From: Tractidigestivibacter montrealensis
Lineage (GTDB): Bacteria > Actinomycetota > Coriobacteriia > Coriobacteriales > Atopobiaceae
Direction of reading: 5' to 3'
Assembly: GCF_024741235.1 (NCBI RefSeq)
Contig: NZ_JANSKA010000001.1
Location: 372,001-436,000, forward strand
DNA length: 64,000 nt
Shown: piece by piece, positions 24,471-33,078 of the stretch
Position numbering within the stretch: position 1 is the stretch's first letter
Layout: every line of letters starts with the position of its first letter
The notes under the pieces: model-generated
What the model was told of the DNA's origin: nothing
The model's input: the letters and a program-made list of their open reading frames with translations, nothing else
The model's database searches: none
Made by a program: the position numbers and the translations under genes

Positions 24471-25351
24471 TAGATATCAGCCCCTCCCTTGCGCGCGGCC
24501 TCGATGAGCGAGCGACGCGACATCTCGCCAATAAGCTGCAGGCGGAAGTCCTTCGACGCGCGCCAGGAGTCGCGCGGGTGCGTCTCGGCCTGGGCGAGCT
24601 CGCCGATCTTCTCGACCGCCTCGGCAACGGGAAGGCCGCGCACCGCGTCCTCGGCGCCCGTGGCACGCATGGGGGTGGGAGCGGCAACGCCAAAGGCGAG
24701 GCGTATGTCATCAATCGTGGACTTGTCTGCGCCCAGCTTCACCAGGCAGCAGCATCCCATAGTTGCGATCTCGAGCGCACGACGCTTGCCGTACTTGAAG
24801 TAATGGCCGGTAAAGCCCTCATAGTGGTCACGCGGGATACGAATCTTGACCAGCACCTCGTCGCGCTCCCTGTAGGAACGACCAGGGCCGGCATACCACT
24901 CCTCAATGGGGATGGTGCGCTTGCCGCGCGTGCTCACCACGTCGAGCAGGGCGCCGTACGCAAAGAGCGTCGAGGCGCTGTCTGCCGAGGTGGCAGCGTT
25001 GCACACGTTTCCACCGATGGTGCCCGAGACGCGCAGCTGCGGGCCACCCGGCGTGTCGCAGGCCTCGCCCAGCGTGGGAACCGTAGCCTGGATGACGGGG
25101 CTCGTAGTGACGTGGTGGAACCACGTGATGGGGCCAATCTCGACCGTGCCGTCGTCGGCCAGGGTCACGCCATCCAGCTCGTCGTGCAGGTTGTGAATCG
25201 AGACCAGGTGTGCGCCCGCAAGCTTGCCGCCGCGCACCTTTACGAGCACGTCGGTACCGCCAGCAATGACGATGGCCTGGGGGTCCTCGGCCAGGGCACG
25301 GCAGGCGTCCTCGACGCTCGTGGCCTCGTACAGGGATTCAATGTCGTACAT
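24470..25351 (-). CDS. xdhB: Xanthine dehydrogenase FAD-binding subunit
   Basis: The 293-residue protein has the FAD-binding folds of the CO dehydrogenase/xanthine dehydrogenase flavoprotein family: VIAGGTDVLVKVRGG near residue 30 (pyrophosphate loop), TIGGNVCNAATSADSA near residue 110 (second FAD contact), and the C-terminal CODH_FAD domain. It accepts electrons from XdhC and hands them to NAD or ferredoxin. It overlaps xdhA by one base and xdhC by one base, so the operon is tightly coupled and equal expression is expected. Confidence 0.94.
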   Translation of the reverse strand: MYDIESLYEATSVEDACRALAEDPQAIVIAGGTDVLVKVRGGKLAGAHLVSIHNLHDELDGVTLADDGTVEIGPITWFHHVTTSPVIQATVPTLGEACDTPGGPQLRVSGTIGGNVCNAATSADSASTLFAYGALLDVVSTRGKRTIPIEEWYAGPGRSYRERDEVLVKIRIPRDHYEGFTGHYFKYGKRRALEIATMGCCCLVKLGADKSTIDDIRLAFGVAAPTPMRATGAEDAVRGLPVAEAVEKIGELAQAETHPRDSWRASKDFRLQLIGEMSRRSLIEAARKGGADI

Positions 25352-27693
25352 CAGATCAGCCCCTCCCTCTTGAAGCCCTCAACAAGACGCTGCGGGGTCA
25401 TGGGCATGTGATAGAACTTCACGCCGGTGGCATTGAGAATGGCGTCGCGGATGGCGGGCGCCGGGGAGATGATGGGCGTCTCGCCAACGGCCTTGTTGCC
25501 GTAGGGGCCCGTGGGGTCATCGGACTCGACGAATTCGGCCTTGAGGTCGGGCAGGTCCATCATCGTGGGAATCTTGTAGTCGAGCAGGGTATCGTTGAGC
25601 ACGCGCCCGGTCTTGGGGTCCACCTGGACCTCCTCGGAGAGCGCGAAGCCAATGGACTGGCCCATGCCGCCGTGTGCCTGCTGCTCCACGAGCTTGGGGT
25701 TGATAAGACGGCCGTTGTCCTGCACGGAGATGATCCTGTTGACCGTAACCTTGCCGAGCGGCATGTCCACCGTGACGTCGGCAAAGGTGCAGCCCGTAGC
25801 GATGGCGTTGGTGTGGACGTTGGCCGTGGCATAGGCGCTCAGCTGGTCGTTGGCGTCCACGTTGTAGTAGGCCTCAAGGGCGAGCGAGGCAAGCGTGCAT
25901 ACCTGGCGGCCGGTGGCGTCCCAGATAGCGTGGTCGCGCAGGTCGAGGTTCTCACCGGCGGCGGGGTATAGGCGGTGCGCAAAGGCAAGGATCTTCTCGC
26001 GCAGCTCAAGGCCGGCCTTCTTGACGGCCGTACCAGAGACGTAGGTCTGGCGCGACGCGTAGGCGCCGGGGTCATACGGGGTCACGTCCGTGTCCTGGAA
26101 CGATACGATGTGGACGTCCTCGGTGTCGACGCCAATGGCCTCGGCAGCCATCTGCGAGAAGACCGTATCGGCGCCCTGGCCAATCTCGGTGGCGCCCATC
26201 TGAAGCTGCACCGTGCCGTCCTGGTTGAGCGTTACGCGCGACGTTGCCGTCTCGAGCGCGAACGGCGCGACGGCCGTCTTGTACACAAAGAACGCGACGC
26301 CCACGCCGTGGCGGATGGGGCCGGTCTGGTTAGCGTACTCGCGCTTCTTCTCGTCCCAGTGAATCCACTCCTTGCCCTTCTCCGCGCACTGCGGAAGCGT
26401 GCAGGTGTGGGCGGCAACGGCGCCACCGGGCGTGAACTCGTCCACGAAGCCCTCGCGGATGCAGTTCTTGAGGCGGAACTCGACACCGTCCCACCCGTTG
26501 TCATGGGCGATGTCGCCCATGAGGCACTCGGCCGTCCAGACGCCCTCGGGCACACCGTAGGCGCGCATGGCGCCAGTGTGCGGGCCGTTGGTGTAGACGG
26601 TCCAGGCCTCGCTTCTGGAGGCCACCTCGTTGGTGTGGTAGAGCCAGCGGAACGAGTTCACCGAGTTGAGCACCAGTGCATGTCCGTGGTGGATGTAGCC
26701 GCCGGTGTTGGACCAGCCACGGATGGAACGGGCATGCAGGAGCATGTCGTCTCCGTAGGAGGCCTCGACGTCAAAGGACTTGGGCTGACGGCCCGAGGTG
26801 TCCCAGAAGAGCTCCTCACGCGAGAGCTCAAGGCGCACGCAGCGCCCGCCGAGCTGCTGGCAGATCCAGGCGTTGAGCGGCTCGTAGTGGATGTCCTGCT
26901 TGGTGCCAAAGCCACCACCGATGTAGGGCTTGATCACGCGCACATCGCCCCAGGGGATGCCCAGGGCCTGGCCAATCACGCGGCGCATGATGTGCGGGAT
27001 CTGGGTGGAGGCCACGCAGACGATCTTGCCACCCTCCATGTAGCAGAACGAAGTGCAGGTCTCGATATGGACCTGGGACTGCTCGCCCGTCTCGGTGTGG
27101 ATGGCAATGTGGTGGTACGCCGGATCGTTGATGGCGTCGTCCACCGTCTTGTAGCCGTACTTGGCGAGGTTCTCAGGGCTGGTAAGCGCGCAGGTGTGGG
27201 CCACCAGGTTGTCTGGCTTGATGTCCTGAACCGGGTGCTCGGTTCCCTTGAGCGACTCCTTGGGGTCGTAGACGACCGGCCACTCCTCGTACTCGACCTT
27301 GATCTTGCGCAAGGCGCGATCGCAGGCCACGGTATCCTCGGCCACGACCACGGCGATGTTGTCGCCATAGATGCGAATGCGGTCGTCGAGGAGCTTTCTG
27401 TCCGCAAGGTCGCGCTTCTCGGCGTGGCTGTCGGCGTACCAAGGGTGACCCGCCACTGGGTAAGGCCTATCGGGCACGTCAAAGCAGGTGAAGACCGCCA
27501 CCACACCGGGAACCTTCTTGGCCTCGGTGGTGTCGATCGAAAGCACCCGTCCGTTGCCGATTGTCGAGTGGAGAATCCTCGCCTCAAGGCAGGGCTTGGG
27601 GCAGAGGTCGTCGGTGAACATGGCACGTCCCGTGACCTTGTCGTATGCATCGACGCGCTTGACGGGACGTCCGACCTCCCTCAGCTGTTCCAT
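25351..27693 (-). CDS. xdhA: Xanthine dehydrogenase molybdenum-binding subunit
   Basis: The 780-residue subunit carries the aldehyde-oxidase/xanthine-dehydrogenase molybdopterin domains. Motifs include KPYIGGGFGTKQD, GAMRAYGVPEG, QMGATEIGQGADTVF, and the active-site glutamate loop KAVGETPIISPAPAIRDA near the C-terminus. With XdhB and XdhC it hydroxylates xanthine or hypoxanthine; in anaerobes the same family can also run in the reductive direction on urate. It needs molybdopterin, whose synthesis and molybdate uptake genes lie in the same window. A copy of the shared operator sits 36-50 bases upstream of the ATG, immediately before a possible -10 element, so this operon is a clear regulon member. 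GGAGAGGGAG precedes the start. Confidence 0.95.
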   Translation of the reverse strand: MEQLREVGRPVKRVDAYDKVTGRAMFTDDLCPKPCLEARILHSTIGNGRVLSIDTTEAKKVPGVVAVFTCFDVPDRPYPVAGHPWYADSHAEKRDLADRKLLDDRIRIYGDNIAVVVAEDTVACDRALRKIKVEYEEWPVVYDPKESLKGTEHPVQDIKPDNLVAHTCALTSPENLAKYGYKTVDDAINDPAYHHIAIHTETGEQSQVHIETCTSFCYMEGGKIVCVASTQIPHIMRRVIGQALGIPWGDVRVIKPYIGGGFGTKQDIHYEPLNAWICQQLGGRCVRLELSREELFWDTSGRQPKSFDVEASYGDDMLLHARSIRGWSNTGGYIHHGHALVLNSVNSFRWLYHTNEVASRSEAWTVYTNGPHTGAMRAYGVPEGVWTAECLMGDIAHDNGWDGVEFRLKNCIREGFVDEFTPGGAVAAHTCTLPQCAEKGKEWIHWDEKKREYANQTGPIRHGVGVAFFVYKTAVAPFALETATSRVTLNQDGTVQLQMGATEIGQGADTVFSQMAAEAIGVDTEDVHIVSFQDTDVTPYDPGAYASRQTYVSGTAVKKAGLELREKILAFAHRLYPAAGENLDLRDHAIWDATGRQVCTLASLALEAYYNVDANDQLSAYATANVHTNAIATGCTFADVTVDMPLGKVTVNRIISVQDNGRLINPKLVEQQAHGGMGQSIGFALSEEVQVDPKTGRVLNDTLLDYKIPTMMDLPDLKAEFVESDDPTGPYGNKAVGETPIISPAPAIRDAILNATGVKFYHMPMTPQRLVEGFKREGLI

Positions 27694-27728
27694 GACAAGC
27701 TCCCTCTCCTAGAAACCTGTATTGCTGC

Positions 27729-27743
27729 ATAACAAAATGTTAG
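27729..27743. promoter_or_regulatory. Shared purine/molybdenum operator upstream of xdhABC
   Basis: ATAAC-AAAAT-GTTAG; the inner 13 bases TAACA-aaa-TGTTA are a perfect palindrome. On the minus strand AATACA follows about 10 bases later as a possible -10. Confidence 0.7.
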
Positions 27744-27885
27744 TGACCCCGCGAGGGGCCGCGGTGAGGCAGCGGCGAATGGTCACAAACCGCTGCCGAC
27801 CGTTCATCTATCTGCAATCGTCTCACATACCCTCTGAGCTGGGCGTTATTCACGTAAAAAAGCAACGCCCTCTAGAGCAAAGAAA

Positions 27886-27909
27886 CGCCGGACGCAGGGG
27901 CGTCCGGCG
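27886..27909 (-). terminator. Terminator after the second guanine-deaminase-like gene
   Basis: CGCCGGACGC and GCGTCCGGCG form a perfect 10-bp stem with a 4-base loop; on the minus strand TTTCTTTGC follows. It lies 18 bp after the stop at 27928 and separates the azgA-type operon from xdhABC. Confidence 0.7.
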
Positions 27910-27927
27910 CTGCAACACCAGCGCAAC

Positions 27928-29211
27928 CTACAGCACGCGCGTACCCGCAACGTACTTCTCGACGATGCGCCCGCCCTCCTCGGCGAGGTACATGTAGCGC
28001 TCGACGCGCTCGGCGGGGTTGCACTCGAGCGTCGTACGCAGGCCGGAGTCATCTAGGACCAGGACGTCTGCGTCATAGCCCTGCTCGAAGGTGCCCACCT
28101 TACCAAAGAACGCGCCGCCGCCAACCGTGGCAATGTAGAACGCCTCGGCGGTAGAGAGCGGCTTGAGGTTCTGGTCCACCAGGCGCCAGCGAAGCTTGGA
28201 GCAGCCCACCAGGTCTGCCACCGCGCGGAACATCGAAAGCGACGCGCCGCCCGCAACGTCGGTGCCAAGGCCAACGTTCATGCCCTCGACCAGGTAGCGG
28301 CGAATGGGAGCGATGCCCGAGGACAGCTGCATGTTGGACTGCGGGCAGGTTGCGATAAAGACGTTGTGCTTCTTGAGGATGGCGATCTCCTCGTCCGTGG
28401 AGTAGTTGCAGTGGGCCATCACGGTCTTGCCCTCGCCGTCAAGCTGGCCAAAGTGCTCGTAGGTCTGGCCGTAGCAGGTCGACCACGGCGCCAGGCCATG
28501 CACCCAGTCAATCTCGGACAGGTTCTCGGAGAGGTGCGACTGCAGGGGCAGGCCCCTCTCCTGCTTGAGCTTGCCCAGACCCTCCATGAGCTCGTCGGAG
28601 CAGGTGGGGGTGAAGCGCGGCGTAAGGATGGGCTTGGTGTTGGCGTAGCCCTTGGCCTCGACGTCGTTGAGCCAGCGCACCGTGTCGGCAAGCGAGGTGG
28701 CAGCGTCCTTCTCGCATAGATAATCCGGGCTGTTGCGGTCCATGTTGACCTTGCCCACATAGGTCTTGAGGCCCGTTGCCTCGAGCTTGTCCATGAGGAG
28801 CTCGGTGGGCTCCACGTGCATGGTGCCAAAGACAACCGCACGCGTGGTGGGCGAGTGGAGCAGGTCGTCGGTAAAGATGTCGTAGGCACGCTCGGCGTAC
28901 GAGAGGTCCGCGTACTTGCTCTCCTCAGGGAACGTGTGGGTGTTAAGCCACTCGAGGAGCTCGAGGTCCATGCCCATGCCACGGAAGCTGTACTGCGGGG
29001 CGTGGACGTGGATGTCGTTCATGCCAGGGATGACAAGCTTGCCCGTGTGGTCAACAATGCGAATGTCCTCGTACTCGGCAGGAAGCTCCTGGTAGACGCC
29101 CTGGACAACACCATCAACAACTACCAGGTAGCCGTCCTTTGCCCAGGAGAGCGTGTGGTTGTGGCGCGACCAGACGATGTCGCCCTTGATTGCAAATGTG
29201 TTCTCGTTCAT
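27928..29211 (-). CDS. Guanine-deaminase-like amidohydrolase (second copy)
   Basis: The 427-residue protein is a metal-dependent amidohydrolase of the guanine deaminase/ATZ-TRZ family. It has PGMNDIHVHAPQY (metal histidines), VVFGTMHVEPT, LQSHLSENL, MAHCNYS, CPQSNMQL and the aspartate of GLGTDVAGG. It differs enough from the gene at 18124 to be a paralogue with another substrate preference, for example guanine versus another aminopurine or a pterin-like ring. It lies 44 bp downstream of an AzgA-type purine permease gene and shares its direction, so transporter and deaminase are probably co-expressed. The deaminated product would enter the xanthine hydroxylase route. Confidence 0.88.
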   Translation of the reverse strand: MNENTFAIKGDIVWSRHNHTLSWAKDGYLVVVDGVVQGVYQELPAEYEDIRIVDHTGKLVIPGMNDIHVHAPQYSFRGMGMDLELLEWLNTHTFPEESKYADLSYAERAYDIFTDDLLHSPTTRAVVFGTMHVEPTELLMDKLEATGLKTYVGKVNMDRNSPDYLCEKDAATSLADTVRWLNDVEAKGYANTKPILTPRFTPTCSDELMEGLGKLKQERGLPLQSHLSENLSEIDWVHGLAPWSTCYGQTYEHFGQLDGEGKTVMAHCNYSTDEEIAILKKHNVFIATCPQSNMQLSSGIAPIRRYLVEGMNVGLGTDVAGGASLSMFRAVADLVGCSKLRWRLVDQNLKPLSTAEAFYIATVGGGAFFGKVGTFEQGYDADVLVLDDSGLRTTLECNPAERVERYMYLAEEGGRIVEKYVAGTRVL

Positions 29212-29255
29212 GACGTACTCCCCTCACGTAAGGCGCACAGCGCGTGTGCCACCGA

Positions 29256-30638
29256 CTAGATGAAGAAATACTTGATGCAGAACAGCACGAACAGAACCCA
29301 CATCACGCCAGAGATCTTCTTGCGGTTCTCAGCACCCGAGCAGGCGTTGATTGCCACGTAGGAGATGATGCCCAGAGAGATGCCCTCGGCGATAGAGTAC
29401 ATGAAGGGCATGGCCACGATGGCGACGAACGCAGGCACGGCCTCGGTCGCGGTGCCCCAGTCGATCTGCGTGACGGCACCAAACATCATGAAGCCCACGA
29501 TGACAAGGGCAGGCGCCGTGGCGAACGACGGGATGGCAAGGAAGATCGGCGAGAGGAACAGCGACAGCAGGAAGAGGATGGCCGTGGTAATGCCCGTGAG
29601 GCCGGTGCGTCCGCCCTGGGCGATGCCTGCGGTGCACTCGACGGCGGTCGCGGTAGACGAGGTGCCAATGAGGCCGGCAAACGTGGTGGCCAGGGACTCG
29701 GCGAGCAGGGCGCCCTTCACGTTGGGAAGCTTGCCGTTCTCGTCGAGAAGGTCTGCCTTGGACGCGGAGCCGATCAGCGTGCCAATGGTGTCAAAGAGGT
29801 TGGTGAAGAGGAACGCAAAGACTACCGACGCAAAACCAACCGAGAAGAAGTTGGAGAAATCCAGCTTGAAGGCAATGGGTGCAATCGAGGGAACCGAGAG
29901 GCCGCGCGAGAAGTCGGGCAGGAGGCTTGCGAAGCCGGCGTCGGGGTTGGGCACGTAGACGCCGGTGAGCTGGCAGATGATGCCGATGCCCCAGGTGATG
30001 AGGATGCCAAGCAGGATGTTGCCACGCACGTTGTTGCACACCAGGATTGCGGTGATGATGATGCCGATAAGGGCAAGCAGCGCCGAAATGCCGGAGGTCG
30101 AGAAGGTGCCCGCCTCGATAGAGCCATGGAACGAGAACATCGAGACAAGCGTGGCCTCATTGGAGATGACCAGGCCGGAGTTCTTGAGGCCGATGATCGT
30201 GATGAACAGGCCAACGCCGGCGGTGATTGCGTACTTGAGGTTCATGGGGATGGCGTTGAAGATGGCCTCACGCACGTTGGTAAGCGAGAGGATCACAAAG
30301 ATGATGCCCTCGACAAAGATCGCGGTGAGCGCCGTCTGCCAGGAGTAGCCCATGCCCAAGCACACGGTGTAGGCGAAGTAGGCGTTGATGCCCATGCCCG
30401 GCGCCAGGATGAAGGGGTAGTTGGTGAGAAACGCCATCATCAGGGTGCCGATGGTGGAGATGAGGACCGTCGCGGTGAACAGGGCGTCCTGCGGCATGCC
30501 CGTGGCCGAGAGAACCGAGGGGTTCACGGCAAGGATATACGCCGCCGTGATGAACGTTGTAAGGCCGGCGAGAAGCTCAGTCCTTACGGTGGTTCCACGC
30601 TCCTTGAGGTGGAAGAACTTATCAAGTGCACTCTCCAT
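29256..30638 (-). CDS. AzgA/PbuG-type purine permease (NCS2)
   Basis: The 460-residue transporter starts MESALDKFFHLKERGTTVRTELLAGLTTF, the hallmark of AzgA/PbuG/YgfQ permeases for adenine, guanine and hypoxanthine. It has about 12-14 membrane helices, the helix-3 motif LAPGMGINAYFAYTV, and the NLFDTIGTLIG and GTSSTATAVECTAGI motifs that line the substrate site. Neighbouring it downstream is an amidohydrolase of the guanine deaminase family. The start at 30638 is set by this conserved N-terminus; the in-frame upstream part is leader RNA. The leader is unusually long (about 275 bases to the nearest operator-like site) and full of hairpins, hinting at control after initiation. Confidence 0.92.
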   Translation of the reverse strand: MESALDKFFHLKERGTTVRTELLAGLTTFITAAYILAVNPSVLSATGMPQDALFTATVLISTIGTLMMAFLTNYPFILAPGMGINAYFAYTVCLGMGYSWQTALTAIFVEGIIFVILSLTNVREAIFNAIPMNLKYAITAGVGLFITIIGLKNSGLVISNEATLVSMFSFHGSIEAGTFSTSGISALLALIGIIITAILVCNNVRGNILLGILITWGIGIICQLTGVYVPNPDAGFASLLPDFSRGLSVPSIAPIAFKLDFSNFFSVGFASVVFAFLFTNLFDTIGTLIGSASKADLLDENGKLPNVKGALLAESLATTFAGLIGTSSTATAVECTAGIAQGGRTGLTGITTAILFLLSLFLSPIFLAIPSFATAPALVIVGFMMFGAVTQIDWGTATEAVPAFVAIVAMPFMYSIAEGISLGIISYVAINACSGAENRKKISGVMWVLFVLFCIKYFFI

Positions 30639-30914
30639 GTCACACACCACTTTCTCGTTGTTGGATACCAACAGGTACTGCCCACAGACGGCCTTGGCAG
30701 CGTCTGCGGGTTGATTCCACGCTTGATGTGTGTCTGAAGGTGCCGCGCTCTTGGCGAGCCATCGGGGCTCGCTCATGCAGCCATCGTGACTGCCGGCAGG
30801 TGCGCGGTTGAACTGACATTCGAAGTAAGTTGCTTGTTGGGAGGGCTGCTCGTCTCAACGGGTGATGGCGGGCATTGCTCTGCGCCATCGTCGTGCCGTG
30901 TTGCTCGGGACCTA

Positions 30915-30931
30915 CCAACAAGTTTTGTTAT
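30915..30931. promoter_or_regulatory. Possible operator variant with 7-base spacer upstream of the azgA-type gene
   Basis: CCAAC-AAGTTTT-GTTAT keeps the AAC and GTT half-sites of the shared operator but spaces them 7 instead of 5 bases; the inner AACAA-gtt-TTGTT is a perfect palindrome. Membership in the regulon is uncertain. Confidence 0.4.
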
Positions 30932-31109
30932 CGCACTATTTGTTTTTTTGTAATGTCGATATTAAGTAAGCATTTCAGATTGGTGTCATCACACCCGCAG
31001 GCGGTAGGCACTACTCCGCAAGCGGCTGCATATTCTTTCGAAATTGATTAACCGTTATGCATATAGGTACCTAACGGAGGGCTAGTTGCGGGGTCCCTGG
31101 CAGCGACAC

Positions 31110-31175
31110 CACACAATCGTCGCTCGAATCTGTAGCGACCTGCGGGGGTCACACGTTCGCATCCGAATGAGTGAC
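31110..31175. repeat. Paired-hairpin repeat (66-bp family)
   Basis: Two hairpins, CACACAATCG-tcgct-CGAATCTGT and GTCACACGTTCG-catc-CGAATGAGTGAC, match the 66-bp unit at 23870-23935 along its whole length without gaps. Confidence 0.6.
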
Positions 31176-31254
31176 AAGCTAACTCTGGGGGCTCCAGCGG
31201 CACGGAGCGAGGCCACGCCGCAGAGAAGGAATAAGTTGCACTTCCTGCACAAAC

Positions 31255-31289
31255 GGGCCTTCCGGCGTCAAAATCTCGCCGGAAGGCCC
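31255..31289 (-). terminator. REP-like hairpin after the first BMP lipoprotein gene
   Basis: GGGCCTTCCGGCG and CGCCGGAAGGCCC form a perfect 13-bp stem with a TCAAAATCT loop, 46 bp after the stop at 31336. The stem is very strong but lacks a long T-run, so termination is likely but not certain. It belongs with the hairpins at 11697 and 58060. Confidence 0.6.
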
Positions 31290-31335
31290 GCAGTGCTCAA
31301 CTACCTGCAGAAACGCTGCTTTGGGCGTCATGCGC

Positions 31336-32424
31336 CTAGAGCGTGTTCTTTATCGCATCGACCTCGTCATCGCTGAGGAAGGAGTCCGCCTTGATCTGCT
31401 CGGTGTACTCCGCGACCTTGTCCTGGACCTCCTGCGAGACCTTATTGGAATAGCTGCCCAGGTAGACGCCGCCATTGCCCATGTTGGCCTCTATCACGAC
31501 GCCATTTCCAAAGGAGCCAGCCTCGACCTCGTCCATGGCCTGGCCAAACATCCAGTCGGTGACGGTCGAGGTGATCACGCTGGGGTTGTCCGACCCCACC
31601 GAATCGATGGGCTGCGCGATGTCGAAGTGCGTGTCGATGCCGGCCTCTTCGAGCGCCTGGCGCGCGCCGTTGTCGACAGCCGAGGCGTCGCCCCACATGA
31701 CGTCGACGTTGTTCGATGCAATCCACTGGTTGGTGATGTTGGTGCCAAAGGACGCGTCAGTGAAGCCCGCATCAAAGTTGTAATGGCCCTCGACCTTGGG
31801 GTTCACCTTCTGCGCGGCCGCGAGGTAGGCGGCGTACTTGGTGAGCGTGGTGGGGAGCCGCATCCCGCCGATGAAGCCAATCTCCCCCGTGTTGGTCATG
31901 AGGCCAGCCACAACTCCGGCAAGGGCACCGGTCTGCTTGAGGTTCACCTGAACCGTCTCGACCTTCTCGAGGGTCTCGTAGTCTGCCAGGTCGGTGGCAG
32001 GGTCGGTGTTGGTCATGAGGAAGTGCACGTTGGGGTTCGAATCCGCCGCCTCGGCCACAACGTCACCCCATGCCGAGACAAACTCGTTGCCAGCGGCAAT
32101 GATGAGGTCGACGTCCTGGTCAACGTAGGACTGCGCCGCAGATGCCGCGTCCGCCGAGGCGGTGTTCTCCTTGGGCTCGAGCATCTCCCAGTTGGGATGA
32201 GACTCGATAGCCTTGGTGAGAGACTCGTAGTGGCCCTGGCCCCAGCCACCGTCGTTCTTTGGGCCGCTGATGACCATTGCCACCTTGTAGCTGGTCTTCT
32301 CGGTGGCGTCCGTGCCAGACCCACTTGAAGAGGACCCGCATCCCGCAAGCGCAAGCCCGCATGCGGCCGCAGCGCCTCCCAGGCCAAGCGAGATGGCATC
32401 CCTGCGCGTAACGTTTGCTGCCAT
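31336..32424 (-). CDS. BMP-family purine-nucleoside-binding lipoprotein
   Basis: The 362-residue protein starts with a twin-arginine-like lipoprotein signal (TRRDAISLGLGG, then LALAGCGSS with the lipobox cysteine near residue 29). The mature part is a Med/BMP (PnrA-like) substrate-binding domain with VAMVISGPKNDGGWGQGHY, YVDQDVDLIIAAGNEFV, TGALAGVVAGLM, GFIGGMRLPTT and NNVDVMWGDASAVDNGA. BMP proteins bind nucleosides such as guanosine or inosine outside the membrane and deliver them to a RbsC-like permease. It is very similar in layout and many motifs to the protein at 33079, so they are recent paralogues. A small deaminase gene lies directly upstream. Confidence 0.92.
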   Translation of the reverse strand: MAANVTRRDAISLGLGGAAAACGLALAGCGSSSSGSGTDATEKTSYKVAMVISGPKNDGGWGQGHYESLTKAIESHPNWEMLEPKENTASADAASAAQSYVDQDVDLIIAAGNEFVSAWGDVVAEAADSNPNVHFLMTNTDPATDLADYETLEKVETVQVNLKQTGALAGVVAGLMTNTGEIGFIGGMRLPTTLTKYAAYLAAAQKVNPKVEGHYNFDAGFTDASFGTNITNQWIASNNVDVMWGDASAVDNGARQALEEAGIDTHFDIAQPIDSVGSDNPSVITSTVTDWMFGQAMDEVEAGSFGNGVVIEANMGNGGVYLGSYSNKVSQEVQDKVAEYTEQIKADSFLSDDEVDAIKNTL

Positions 32425-32464
32425 TGGTACCTCCCTCTCCTGGACAGGCTTCCCTGTGCCTGCC

Positions 32465-32962
32465 CTAGTCCCAATACCCCGCATGTACAGCCGCGGCCTC
32501 GGCCTCAAGCTCGGGGAACGGCCCCACGACCTCGATGGGCTTCTGGCCAGCGGCAAAGATCTTCCTGCACGGCAGGTCAAACGTGGGGTTTTGCTCGTTT
32601 GAGCCCGTGAGCTCGAGGAGCCTGCGCTCGGTCATGGCATAGACCACGCGCCCCACGTTTCCCCAGTAGATGGCGCCAGAGCACATCGAGCAGGGCTCGG
32701 CAGACGTGTAGAGAGAGCAGTCCCAGAGGTAGCCCTTCTCGTACTGCTGGCTCGCGCGCTCCATGAGCTGCGTCTCTGCGTGCCCAGTGCACTTGTGCGT
32801 CTTGATCTCGACGTTCTCCTGCTCGAGAAGAACCTCGCCCTCGGGCGAGACGAGAATTGCCCCAAACGGCGTGTTCCCGTGCTCGCGCGAGCTCTTGGAG
32901 ACCTCGATGGCCCTTCTCAGCAGTGCCACGTCCTCGCCGTGCGAGAACTCCTTGCGCGCCAT
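32465..32962 (-). CDS. Cytidine-deaminase-fold nucleoside/guanine deaminase
   Basis: The 165-residue protein has the zinc motifs of the cytidine deaminase superfamily: GHAETQLME (His ligand and catalytic Glu) and EPCSMCSGAIYW (two Cys ligands). The second motif and length resemble the small B. subtilis-type guanine deaminase and TadA-like enzymes, not true cytidine deaminases. Given BMP nucleoside-binding genes on both sides, a free purine base or nucleoside is a likely substrate. Start at ATG 32962 is supported by GGAGAGGAG upstream. A terminator at 33031-33062 precedes it, so it and the following BMP gene may have a separate promoter. Confidence 0.88.
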   Translation of the reverse strand: MARKEFSHGEDVALLRRAIEVSKSSREHGNTPFGAILVSPEGEVLLEQENVEIKTHKCTGHAETQLMERASQQYEKGYLWDCSLYTSAEPCSMCSGAIYWGNVGRVVYAMTERRLLELTGSNEQNPTFDLPCRKIFAAGQKPIEVVGPFPELEAEAAAVHAGYWD

Positions 32963-33030
32963 GCCCCCTACTCCTCTCCGGCTCGAAGCAATGAACCGAT
33001 TGGTATTACCTTTCACAGGAGTATACAGCC

Positions 33031-33062
33031 AAAAAAGGGCCGCCCCCGAAGGAAGCGGCCCC
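33031..33062 (-). terminator. Rho-independent terminator after the second BMP gene
   Basis: On the minus strand GGGCCGC-ttccttcggggg-type loop-GCGGCCC is followed directly by TTTTTT (read from AAAAAA at 33031-33036). It lies 17 bp after the stop at 33079 and closes the nucleoside ABC operon. Confidence 0.85.
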
Positions 33063-33078
33063 TGATGCGGTGAACGTC

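Larger units (their letters stand above)
30639..31335. other. Structured leader of the azgA-type gene and repeat-rich gap
   Basis: On the azgA-side (30639-30910) several strong stems occur: CCCACAGACG...CGTCTGCGGG (30681-30710 area), GCGAGCC-atcg-GGGCTCGC near 30754-30772 and the small palindrome TTGGATACCAA at 30660. No known purine, guanidine or other riboswitch core could be recognised. The rest is AT-rich promoter sequence, the paired-hairpin repeat at 31110-31175 and the terminator-like hairpin at 31255-31289. No gene is supported. Confidence 0.5.

Noticed and set aside
30639-30910. Purine riboswitch in the azgA-type leader
   Set aside because: The conserved loop and junction bases of the known purine aptamer could not be found on the minus strand; only unassigned stems were seen.
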